Virus record (IMG/VR): IMGVR_UViG_3300046462_000707 | Location: 1-38,542 of that record | Reading direction: 5' to 3' (one strand) | DNA: 38,542 nucleotides | Source: a virus | Shown: positions 5,221 to 11,390 of the stretch, in pieces | Position numbering within the stretch: position 1 is the first letter of the stretch | Layout of the letters: each line of letters opens with the position of its first letter | Translations under genes and position numbers: made by a program | Notes under the pieces: generated by a model | Database searches by the model: none | Seen by the model: the letters and a program-made list of their open reading frames with translations, nothing else | Told to the model about the DNA's origin: nothing

Positions 5221-5681
5221 TGCGCGTCACCCGCATCAGCATTGCGCTCGAGCAACGCCTCGGCGACAACGACTACGGCTCCGAGCGCGCCCAGGTGGAG
5301 TACACGGCAGAGCTGGGCGCCGAGGACGATGCAGTCGACTGCACGCAGAAACTGCTCTGGCACGCGCGCGTGCAGCTCTTTCACGAGCTGAGCAACTCGC
5401 GCACGCTGGCCATTCGCCGCAAAGCGAACCCGCCGGCGCGGTTGTGCGCGGAGTGCAAGCAGCCGCTCGGGGACGAAGACGACTATCGCCACCCGGCCTG
5501 CGAGGAGGCGATGCTCGAGCGGCGCAAGCAGCAGGAGGAGGAGCGCCGCGCGAAGTACGAGGAAGAGCGCAAGGAGCGCGAGGCGGAGTACCAGCGCCAG
5601 CGTGAGCTCGCGGGCGTTGGCGCCTCGACCGATGACAACGCCGACGATGAGCCCGACGACGACGAGGATCTGCCGCTGTGA
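5220..5681 (+). CDS. Conserved phage protein with Cys/His motif, coiled coil and SSB-like acidic tail
   Basis: A 153-residue protein starting at GTG 5220 (TAGTG overlap). Residues 1-60 form a beta-alpha domain beginning VRVTRISIALEQRLG, like a family common in phage early regions. Residues about 77-95 contain C-x2-C and H-x3-C, a probable zinc site. A charged coiled coil follows (EERRAKYEEERKEREAEYQRQ), and the last 16 residues are strongly acidic and end DEDLPL. That ending resembles the acidic tip of bacterial SSB proteins that recruits partner enzymes. This is a resemblance only; no OB fold is evident. Confidence 0.6.
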   Translation: MRVTRISIALEQRLGDNDYGSERAQVEYTAELGAEDDAVDCTQKLLWHARVQLFHELSNSRTLAIRRKANPPARLCAECKQPLGDEDDYRHPACEEAMLERRKQQEEERRAKYEEERKEREAEYQRQRELAGVGASTDDNADDEPDDDEDLPL

Positions 5682-5815
5682 CGTGGACGAAGCTGCAACA
5701 GCAGGCCATGGCGGCGCCCTCCGCTCGGGCCCACCAGGTGCAGGGCGAGCACTTCGAGGATTACGTCAGTCCGACGAATGAGGACGCCAGGCTCGGCCTG
5801 ACGGTCAACCGTTGA
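5678..5815 (+). CDS. Upstream part of an ORF interrupted by an in-frame TGA
   Basis: From GTG 5678, which overlaps the previous stop, the frame reads 45 codons to a TGA at 5813-5815. GAGGA lies about ten bases upstream, so translation here is likely. The same frame continues open past the TGA for another 166 codons (to 6313) with protein-like composition. The two parts look like one gene with a TGG-to-TGA change, a natural readthrough, or a base-call error. See the entry for 5882-6313. Confidence 0.4.
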   Translation: MTWTKLQQQAMAAPSARAHQVQGEHFEDYVSPTNEDARLGLTVNR

Positions 5816-5881
5816 AACGACGCCTTTGGCGGCGAGCCGGTCTGGCTCGCATCCGTCTCGCTGCGCAATCGCCGCGGCGAG

Positions 5882-6313
5882 GTGATCTCGTCCAACGTGT
5901 GGACCCCGCGGCAGATGCGGCACGCGAGGCGGTTGCTCGACCAGGTCCTCGAAGGCGCTGGCAACCCGAGTCGCGAGCGGGTCTTTCGGATGTGCATCAC
6001 GCTGTGCATGCACCGCGCGGTGCGCGACGACGAGCTCGCCCAGATCCCCGATTGGTGGCATCAGGCGGATGCGGTCGACATCGCCGGCGGGCCGCTCGAG
6101 GTCCTCGAGTCGTGCGGCGTGCCCGACATTCCGAGCGCGATGCCCTGCTACTCGCCGGGGCGTCGGACATTCGACTGCAATCGTCCCGATCTGTGGATCC
6201 CCGTCGACTGTGGCGTGTGCCCGCCGTGTATGGCGCGCAAGGCCGTGCGGACGCGGGGACCACTGACCGCCAACGTCGAGTTCGACGACCAGCGCCCGCT
6301 GTCAGTGATCTGA
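5882..6313 (+). CDS. Downstream part of the TGA-interrupted ORF; Cys-containing hypothetical
   Basis: The first start codon in this part is GTG 5882, giving 143 residues, but the frame is open from 5816. The stretch before the GTG (NDAFGGEPVWLASVSLRN) reads as real protein, so the native product probably starts at 5678. Visible features are a helical segment (RQMRHARRLLDQVLEG), then CITLCMH, and a C-terminal cluster CNRP ... CGVCPPCMA that could bind zinc. It overlaps the next gene as TGATG. Function unknown. In context it is one more small early operon protein. Confidence 0.55.
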   Translation: MISSNVWTPRQMRHARRLLDQVLEGAGNPSRERVFRMCITLCMHRAVRDDELAQIPDWWHQADAVDIAGGPLEVLESCGVPDIPSAMPCYSPGRRTFDCNRPDLWIPVDCGVCPPCMARKAVRTRGPLTANVEFDDQRPLSVI

Positions 6314-6531
6314 TGCGGCTCAAACACGTGCTGTTTGACAGCAAGCCCGAGGTGATCTGCCACGTGTGCCCGGAGCACAAGTCGATCGCCGACTCGCTCC
6401 CATGCGATGACGACAAGGGTGCCGACGGGGAGTGCGCTCACGTGCAGTACCGCCCGTGTGACTGTGCTGACCCGGAGCCATGCGTCGCGTGCCCGCTCGA
6501 GGGTGCCGTCTCAGTCGAGGTTGCGGTCTGA
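6313..6531 (+). CDS. Cys-rich small protein
   Basis: A 72-residue protein with eight or more cysteines: CHVCPEH near residue 16, then CDDD, GECAH, CDCADPEPCVAC. Several metal-binding pairs are possible. The start ATG overlaps the previous stop by one base and the stop overlaps the next ATG the same way, so it is coupled within the early operon. No family recognised. The density of cysteines in a phage without disulfide context suggests zinc binding in the cytoplasm. Confidence 0.6.
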   Translation: MRLKHVLFDSKPEVICHVCPEHKSIADSLPCDDDKGADGECAHVQYRPCDCADPEPCVACPLEGAVSVEVAV

Positions 6532-7028
6532 TGGCGCGCGCCATGATGTTCGTGGGCGGCCTGGCGTGCGGCTTCCTACTGGCGACCGCGGTGATCGCCA
6601 GTCATGCCGACGACGTCAACGCCGAGGTGCTCGCCGCCGCGACGGCAGCGCACAAAGATCCCGTAGCGTTGGCCGGGGCGGTGGCCAGCACTGGCGTCGA
6701 CCCCTGGACCTACCTCCAGACGACGCCCGGCGAGTTGGATCCACCGCCAGCACACGCAAACTTCCCTGGCCAGTCATATACCAGCCAGTCAAGTCCCCGC
6801 GTGGACTGCATCATCCACTACGAAAGCCGCGGCGATGCGCGTGCTGTGAATCCGCGGTCCGGCGCGGCGGGGTTGGGCCAATTCTTGGCCTCTACCTGGA
6901 GGTCCACACCCCAGGGCCGCGCCGGACTGTCGGTGTTCAACGCTGAGGCGAACCGCGCCGCGGTCGGCTGGATGCTGTCGGCCGGGCGCGCCCGCGAGTT
7001 CGCTGTCGTCGCGGCAGGGCTCTGCTGA
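6531..7028 (+). CDS. Exported transglycosylase/lysozyme-like protein
   Basis: A 165-residue protein starting at ATG 6531. Residues 1-25 form a signal peptide or membrane anchor (basic MARA, then MFVGGLACGFLLATAVIA). The C-terminal half matches the Rpf/SLT-type lysozyme fold: CIIHYESRGD with Glu98 as the likely catalytic residue, then NPRSGAAGLGQFLASTWRSTP and the EANRAAVGWMLS helix. Such enzymes cleave peptidoglycan glycan strands. It lies among early genes, far from the lysis genes, so release of progeny is less likely than a role in the lysogen's wall or in excluding other phages. The alternative is an inactive peptidoglycan-binding form. Confidence 0.7.
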   Translation: MARAMMFVGGLACGFLLATAVIASHADDVNAEVLAAATAAHKDPVALAGAVASTGVDPWTYLQTTPGELDPPPAHANFPGQSYTSQSSPRVDCIIHYESRGDARAVNPRSGAAGLGQFLASTWRSTPQGRAGLSVFNAEANRAAVGWMLSAGRAREFAVVAAGLC

Positions 7029-7570
7029 TGCGCTACTGGCTGGACACCGAGTTCATCGAGTCCGGGCCCGATCGTCCGATTGAGTTGCTGAGCATCGGCA
7101 TCGTGGCCGAGGACGGCCGCGAGTTCTACGCCGAGAACGCTAGCGCCGACCTGTCGAAGGCCAATGATTGGGTGCGCGAGCACGTCATCCGGCAGTTGAT
7201 TTGCGTCGGCCATGTCAACCACCGCGTCGAGCTGCCGAGCTGCCCGGCCGCCTTTCGAAGTGCGATTGCTCTGGCAGTCCAGTTGTTCTGCGACCGCGAG
7301 ATGTACGGCAAGCCCGAGTTCTGGGGCTACTACGCCGACTACGACTGGGTGGTGCTGTGCCAGCTATTCGGCTCCATGGTCGACCTGCCGAAGGGCTGGC
7401 CGATGTACTGCCGTGACTTGAAGCAATGGGCTGACGAGCTCGGCAATCCGCAGCTGCCCGAGCAGGGCAAAGGCGAGCACCACGCGCTCGCCGACGCGAA
7501 GTGGAACCGCCAGGCGTGGGAGTTCCTGGCTCACTACAAATTGGTGCTCGACGGAGGTTTCACCACATGA
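7028..7570 (+). CDS. DEDDh 3'-5' exonuclease (Rv2179c-like)
   Basis: A 180-residue protein with all DEDDh residues: Asp6 and Glu8 in LDTEF, Asp104 (with Asp106 near) in YYADYDW, His152 and Asp156 in HHALADA. The spacing and the IELLSIGIVAEDG and NDWVREHV segments match the Rv2179c-like 3'-5' exoribonuclease family found in mycobacteria and phages. It would trim RNA or single-stranded DNA in a Mg-dependent reaction. It overlaps the RecT gene by four bases (ATGA). Coupling to an annealase suggests it may process DNA ends as the partner nuclease. That pairing is inference. Confidence 0.8.
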   Translation: MRYWLDTEFIESGPDRPIELLSIGIVAEDGREFYAENASADLSKANDWVREHVIRQLICVGHVNHRVELPSCPAAFRSAIALAVQLFCDREMYGKPEFWGYYADYDWVVLCQLFGSMVDLPKGWPMYCRDLKQWADELGNPQLPEQGKGEHHALADAKWNRQAWEFLAHYKLVLDGGFTT

Positions 7571-8586
7571 CACGAGCTCTTGAACAACGCCGACCGCTGG
7601 ATAAAACCTCGGGCGTGCGTCAGTTTGGCGACCTGCCGCCGGCCACCTCGAGCATGGATCTCAGCCGTGCGCTGGAGCTGGCGGGCATCGACGAGCCGGA
7701 GCTGGTGCTGCTGGCGTCCACCACCTTCAAAGAATGCTCCTCGATGGAAGAGCTGATCACGCTCATCGCCACGGTGCGGCGACGTGGGCTCGACCCGCTC
7801 CTCAAGCAGGTCTATTACGAGCGTTTTGGGGGCGAGAGCAGCGGACCATCGCTGCACATCGGGATAGACGGACTGCGCACCATCGCCGTCAAGACCGGTC
7901 GCTACGTCGGCGCGGGTGAGCCACGCTTTTCCGACGTCTACGACATGCGCGTCGACGATCGCGGCGCGACCAAGCCAGTGCCAGCGAAATGCGTCGTCAC
8001 GGTGTTTGCCAACAATGGCGCTCGCGTTGGCGCATTCGAGGGCGTCGCGTTCATGGACGAGTGCTACCCGGGCGTCGGACCACGCGGTCGAATGTGGCGC
8101 GCGCGGCCGCGCAGCATGCTTTCCATAGCCGCCGAACGGCAGGCGTTGCGGCGCGCGTTCCCGTCCGAGACGGGCGGCCTCGCGGATGTCGACGAGGGCG
8201 AGCAACCGACGGGCCCGGTCGTGGTCGAACGTCCGTCAGAACGCGACACAGCGGCCGGAGCCGATGACTACAACCGCATGCTCGGCGAGAGCGTCTACGC
8301 AGTGGACACACGCACCGGCGAGGTCGTGCAGGACCCGCGCGCCGCGGCGATCGTCGAGCAGGCGCGCGCCGCGGCCCAGGCGCGAGACGAGACGGTGGTC
8401 CAGCTCAACCGCGCGGAATTGCGGGAGCGCTGGGGACTACTGACAGGGAAGGCACGCGACCTGGGCGTCGAATACGAGCCCATCAGTCAGTCGGTGAGTG
8501 ATGCTGACGCCCTCGCCGCGGTCGAGGACCTCGAGCGGCGGGTGCGCGATGCAGAGGCCGGAATCGTGAAGGAAGGGGTGATCTGA
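7567..8586 (+). CDS. recT: RecT/Bet family single-strand annealing protein
   Basis: A 339-residue protein. The core at residues about 50-225 has the Bet/RecT hallmarks: RRRGLDPLLKQVYYERFGG, HIGIDGLRTIAVKTGRYVGAGEPRFSD, AKCVVTVFANNG, then MLSIAAERQALRRAFPSETGGLADVDE. These proteins coat single-stranded DNA and anneal complementary strands during phage recombination and replication. The C-terminal 120 residues are helical and charged, and end in a likely partner-binding segment. Start ATG 7567 overlaps the exonuclease stop. No alkaline exonuclease of the lambda type is present, so the DEDDh exonuclease or VRR-NUC protein may supply ends. Confidence 0.9.
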   Translation: MTRALEQRRPLDKTSGVRQFGDLPPATSSMDLSRALELAGIDEPELVLLASTTFKECSSMEELITLIATVRRRGLDPLLKQVYYERFGGESSGPSLHIGIDGLRTIAVKTGRYVGAGEPRFSDVYDMRVDDRGATKPVPAKCVVTVFANNGARVGAFEGVAFMDECYPGVGPRGRMWRARPRSMLSIAAERQALRRAFPSETGGLADVDEGEQPTGPVVVERPSERDTAAGADDYNRMLGESVYAVDTRTGEVVQDPRAAAIVEQARAAAQARDETVVQLNRAELRERWGLLTGKARDLGVEYEPISQSVSDADALAAVEDLERRVRDAEAGIVKEGVI

Positions 8587-8792
8587 TGCCGTTGTTCGAA
8601 GTCGCGATCCTGCAGAACCCGACGAAGAAAGCCGCCGAGGATGGCATCGGCCAGGAGCTGATCTTCGGTCCGAAAGCCGTGATCGCCCGCGACGCCCAGT
8701 CCGCGGCGATCAGCGCGGTGTTGGACTCCAACGGCGAATTGAAGGAGGTCGACCGCTCGCGGCTCGAGGTCCTCGTGCGCCCTTTCGCGTGA
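8586..8792 (+). CDS. Conserved small phage protein
   Basis: A 68-residue protein with MPLFEVAILQNPTKKAAEDG, FGPKAVIARDAQSAAI and a closing DRSRLEVLVRPFA. This short alpha/beta protein recurs in actinophage and metagenomic phage genomes, but I know of no assigned function. It is coupled to RecT (TGATG) and to the next gene (GTGA), so it may take part in recombination or replication. Confidence 0.65.
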   Translation: MPLFEVAILQNPTKKAAEDGIGQELIFGPKAVIARDAQSAAISAVLDSNGELKEVDRSRLEVLVRPFA

Positions 8793-9058
8793 GCGCGCCC
8801 GACACTGCCGAGCCGTCGCAGCGGGGCAAGCAGGCACCGACTGCCACGGCGGCGCCGGACATGGTGTTGGTGCCGGACCCAATGTTCCAGCAGCTGCAGG
8901 GACTTGTGTCGCCGTCCGGCAACGTCAACCCGTATTGGCAGCAGAACCTCGGCATGACGACGCAGGTCCTGCCGGGCGTGGCGGGCGCGCAATCGTTCAA
9001 TGCGCAGCAGCTCACTCAGACCGTGCCCGACTTCTACGTGAGCACGCACCGTCAATGA
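8789..9058 (+). CDS. Hypothetical protein, low complexity N-terminus
   Basis: An 89-residue protein from GTG 8789. The first 25 residues are Ala/Pro/Thr-rich and probably disordered. The rest is Gln-rich (MFQQLQGLVSPSGNVNPYWQQNLGMT, FNAQQLTQTV) and resembles the Gln-rich style of the phage virion proteins encoded later. It overlaps both neighbours by four bases. No function assigned. Confidence 0.55.
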   Translation: MSAPDTAEPSQRGKQAPTATAAPDMVLVPDPMFQQLQGLVSPSGNVNPYWQQNLGMTTQVLPGVAGAQSFNAQQLTQTVPDFYVSTHRQ

Positions 9059-9309
9059 GCCGCTGGTGGCTCGTGGAGCTGCACGAGGACCTGGAGCATC
9101 TGCCGTTGACGGCGACGACCGCGCCGACGGACCGCTTCGGCGTGTGGAACGGCGTGCGCAGCGTCAATGGCGTCAAGCAACTCACCGACATGGAGGTGGT
9201 CAGCTTCGAGACGCTGGAGGAGCTGCTGCGGCCGACCGATCCAGAGCTGATTCGTTTGTGGAGGAGGCAGAGGGCCGAGCGTGCCAAGGAATCCACAGCC
9301 AGCACTTGA
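9055..9309 (+). CDS. Hypothetical protein
   Basis: An 84-residue protein starting at ATG 9055 inside the previous stop (ATGA). It begins MSRWWLVELHEDLEHLP, has a central beta-like part (RFGVWNGVRSVNG) and a C-terminal helix (PELIRLWRRQRAERAKEST). It overlaps the next gene by 29 bases. No recognisable family. Confidence 0.55.
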   Translation: MSRWWLVELHEDLEHLPLTATTAPTDRFGVWNGVRSVNGVKQLTDMEVVSFETLEELLRPTDPELIRLWRRQRAERAKESTAST

Positions 9310-9547
9310 GGGCGAAACCCAGCGCGAGTACGCCTGGCGGATCTATCCGAACGATGCGCGCGCGATCCTTGAGCTCACGGAGGCGCACACCACGCGCTGC
9401 AAACAGCCGATGTGCCAGGCGCCGATCTGGTGGGGCACCACCCGGGCGAACAACCGGCGCTGTCCCTTCGATGTGAAGCCTGACGGCACCCGCACTGGGA
9501 CCTCCCACTGGCGAACGTGTCGACAACGCCCAGAAAGGAATCGATAG
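9281..9547 (+). CDS. Zinc-binding small phage protein
   Basis: An 88-residue protein from GTG 9281. The C-terminal half shows TRCKQPMCQAPIWWGTT, then RRCPFDV and SHWRTC, a pattern of Cys and His that occurs in a widespread phage protein (C-x3-C ... P-x-D ... HW-x2-C). The zinc site is likely; the function is unknown. The start lies within the previous gene. A GAAAGGAA element near its end serves the next ATG at 9550. Confidence 0.6.
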   Translation: MPRNPQPALEGETQREYAWRIYPNDARAILELTEAHTTRCKQPMCQAPIWWGTTRANNRRCPFDVKPDGTRTGTSHWRTCRQRPERNR

Positions 9548-9617
9548 CGATGCAATTTCGAGCACGGCTCGCTGCGGTGCGCGGCACGCCCTCACGCGCG
9601 GATGATGTGCGCAGCGG

Positions 9618-9830
9618 TTGTGGCAGGACGAATCGGAGTTGGACTGGGTGCCCACTGACGGTCTGGTGAAGTCGTTATTGAGACGGTATTCGCCGGAGGT
9701 TGTTGCCAAAGGCATCTGCGACGTCGCTGGGAAGATTGGGACCGGGTATCTGCCGCAGCACGGAAATAAGTGGATTGCGTATCTCCATGTGGTCTGTCGC
9801 ACCTTCGCGACAGAGTCTGGAGACGGCTGA
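9618..9830 (+). CDS. Hypothetical protein, probably the frameshifted rest of a gene starting at 9550
   Basis: The frame from TTG 9618 encodes 70 residues that read as genuine protein (SELDWVPTDGLVKSLLRRYSPEVVAKGI, GTGYLPQHGNKWIAYLHVVCR). No ribosome binding site precedes this TTG. An ATG at 9550 with GAAAGGAA upstream opens a different frame (MQFRARLAAVRGTPSRADDV) that stops at 9669. A one-base shift near 9607-9611 would join the two into one gene of about 93 codons. A natural frameshift, an assembly error, or a weak TTG start are all possible. The neighbouring replication-initiator-like gene begins directly after its stop. Confidence 0.5.
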   Translation: MWQDESELDWVPTDGLVKSLLRRYSPEVVAKGICDVAGKIGTGYLPQHGNKWIAYLHVVCRTFATESGDG

Positions 9831-10508
9831 ATGCCACGTACGCGCAATATCCGCCCAGGGTTCTTCACAAACGATTCGCTTGGCGAGTTGCAGCCTGTCG
9901 TGCGCTTGCTCTTCGCCGGACTGTGGACCGTGGCTGACCGCGACGGACGCTTGCTGGACCGGCCCAAGAAGCTGAAGGCGGAGTTGCTGGCATACGACCA
10001 CGTGAACGTCGAGAAGGCGCTCGACCAGCTGGCGGAGCGCGGGTTCATTCAGCGCTACGAATCCGGTGGTGAGCGGTGTATCCAGGTCCAGAACTGGCGC
10101 AAGCACCAGCATCCGCATCCGCGCGAGGACGCATCCGTGTTGCCGGCTCCGGAGGGATATCAAGCCGGACCTGAGTTAACCCCAGAGCCGGACCCGGAGC
10201 CGGACCTAGGTGCTCCCCCGGCCCGTCTCGTAGCTTCGTCTTCTTCGTCTTCTTCGTCTTCTTCGTCTTCTTCGTCTTCTCGTAGCTCGTACCCCCTGCC
10301 CCCTATCCTCGGCCCAGCCGAGGCAGGGGGTGACGCGCCCCCCAATGGGGCGCCCGATTTGAGTACGAACGGGACGAGGCCACGAGTCCGAAGCGCCAAA
10401 GCCGAGTCACCACGAGACCCAACGTGCTGCCCAGACTTCGCCAGGACAGGCACCGACCACTGGGCGTACTGCCCGAATGCCAAAGCACCGGCCGAAGGCG
10501 AAGCATGA
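9831..10508 (+). CDS. Replication-initiator-like protein with a poly-Ser linker
   Basis: A 225-residue protein. Residues 1-95 match the winged-helix domain of phage replication organisers: GFFTNDSLGELQPVVRLLFAGLWTVADRDGRL, then KKLKAELLAYDHVNVEKALDQLAERGFIQRYE and CIQVQNWRKHQHPHPRE. A disordered linker follows with a run of 15 serines encoded by five 9-base repeats, then Pro-rich sequence. The C-terminal 40 residues hold CCPDFARTGTDHWAYC, a probable zinc site. The N-terminal domain would bind the origin or load the host helicase. No phage helicase or polymerase is visible in the window. The origin might lie inside this gene, but I see no iterons to support that. Confidence 0.7.
   Translation: MPRTRNIRPGFFTNDSLGELQPVVRLLFAGLWTVADRDGRLLDRPKKLKAELLAYDHVNVEKALDQLAERGFIQRYESGGERCIQVQNWRKHQHPHPREDASVLPAPEGYQAGPELTPEPDPEPDLGAPPARLVASSSSSSSSSSSSSSSRSSYPLPPILGPAEAGGDAPPNGAPDLSTNGTRPRVRSAKAESPRDPTCCPDFARTGTDHWAYCPNAKAPAEGEA
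10236..10280. repeat. Five tandem copies of a 9-base unit (TCGTCTTCT)
   Basis: The unit repeats five times without change and codes for serines in the replication-initiator-like protein. It is flanked by a 10-base direct repeat TCTCGTAGCT (10226-10235 and 10278-10287). Copy-number changes would keep the frame because the unit is a multiple of three. The opposite strand reads as an Asp/Glu run in a shadow ORF. Confidence 0.9.
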
Positions 10509-10741
10509 CGACCACGCTCAGCGCGGACTGGTATCTGGCGGCTCGCGAACGCTGCCACGCCCTGGCCGTCGAGATGGTGCGGCTCGATCACCTCGCCGAC
10601 GCCTTCGAGGCCGCGGGCCAGTACACCCGCTCCGATCAGGTGCGTTTCGATCGCGAAAGTGTGCGCGAAGATCGCTCGAAATTGATGCGCGAAATCTGGC
10701 GCCATCGGCGCGTTCTGGCGCCCAGGCGGGTCCATGCCTGA
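10505..10741 (+). CDS. Small helical protein
   Basis: A 78-residue protein from ATG 10505 (ATGA overlap). It is predicted all helical: DWYLAARERCHALAVEMVRLDHLADAFEAAGQY, then DRESVREDRSKLMREIWRHRR. The length and charge suggest a coiled-coil hairpin. It lies between the replication and terminase genes. No family recognised. Confidence 0.6.
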   Translation: MTTTLSADWYLAARERCHALAVEMVRLDHLADAFEAAGQYTRSDQVRFDRESVREDRSKLMREIWRHRRVLAPRRVHA

Positions 10742-10758
10742 TGCGGCGGGGGTGACGG

Positions 10759-10953
10759 GTGAGCAGCAAGCGGCACGTGCGGCAGCGACAGTGTGGCCAG
10801 AAGCGCCCGTTTCCCACGCTCGGTGAAGCCCGCGGGATGGCGGCGATCCAGCGGCGTCGCAGCGGCGAGCGCTGGTCCGCGTATCGCTGCAAGTGGTGCG
10901 GCTTCGTCCACGTCGGACACACTCCAGCGCCGCGGGCCACCGGCCGCCGCTGA
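10759..10953 (+). CDS. Zinc-ribbon small protein
   Basis: A 64-residue basic protein from GTG 10759. One Cys in RQCGQKRPF and a later CKWCGFVHVGH give four metal ligands, a pattern found in small phage proteins next to terminase genes. The many Arg residues suggest nucleic-acid binding. The stop overlaps the terminase small-subunit ATG by one base (TGATG). Confidence 0.6.
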   Translation: MSSKRHVRQRQCGQKRPFPTLGEARGMAAIQRRRSGERWSAYRCKWCGFVHVGHTPAPRATGRR

Positions 10954-11390
10954 TGCCTCGTGGCGTCGCGCATCCGCCCGAGCTGCGCGCCCAGGCCGTC
11001 GCGGCGGTCCTGGCCGGCACGGCGCTGGCGGAGGTCGCGCGGCAGTTCGGTGTCTCGAAGGGCACGCTCGGCAACTGGCTCGCGGCCCACAATGAAGCGC
11101 CAGTTGGAACGGTTGGAACGCCCCACGCGCGTGCGCGCGATCCCGAGTCGATCGCCGAGCTGATCCTTGACCTCATCACCACCCACGTCACCACCATTCA
11201 GGCTCAACTTCAGGCAACGACCAGGCCCGACTGGCTTGAAAAACAGTCCGCGGCCGAGCTTGCCCAGCTGGTTGCCGTTGAGCGCGATACCACGCTTCGA
11301 CTTCTCGCCGGACTCCGGCCTGTCGCTGCAGACGCCGACGACGACCAGCGCACCCTCGCAGCTCCCGACTCAGGAGACGCTCGAGCGTGA
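10953..11390 (+). CDS. terS: Terminase small subunit
   Basis: A 145-residue protein. Residues 8-45 form a helix-turn-helix (PELRAQAVAAVLAGTALAEVARQFGVSKGTLGNWLA) of the type used by small terminases to recognise packaging sites. A helical oligomerisation region follows (ESIAELILDLITTHVTTIQAQL, EKQSAAELAQLVAVERDTTLRLLAG) and an acidic tail. The start at ATG 10953 aligns with the HTH and shares a base with the preceding stop. An upstream start at 10893 is unlikely because it would add a shadow of the zinc gene. It sits immediately before the large subunit. Confidence 0.75.
   Translation: MPRGVAHPPELRAQAVAAVLAGTALAEVARQFGVSKGTLGNWLAAHNEAPVGTVGTPHARARDPESIAELILDLITTHVTTIQAQLQATTRPDWLEKQSAAELAQLVAVERDTTLRLLAGLRPVAADADDDQRTLAAPDSGDARA

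Noticed and set aside
5813-5815. Genome-wide reassignment of TGA to Trp
   Set aside because: Most genes, including capsid and scaffold, end with TGA at sensible protein ends and overlap the next start, so TGA is a normal stop here.
10160-11197. 345-codon leftward frame with an Asp/Glu run
   Set aside because: The acidic run is the reverse complement of the poly-Ser repeat, and the frame crosses five real rightward genes.
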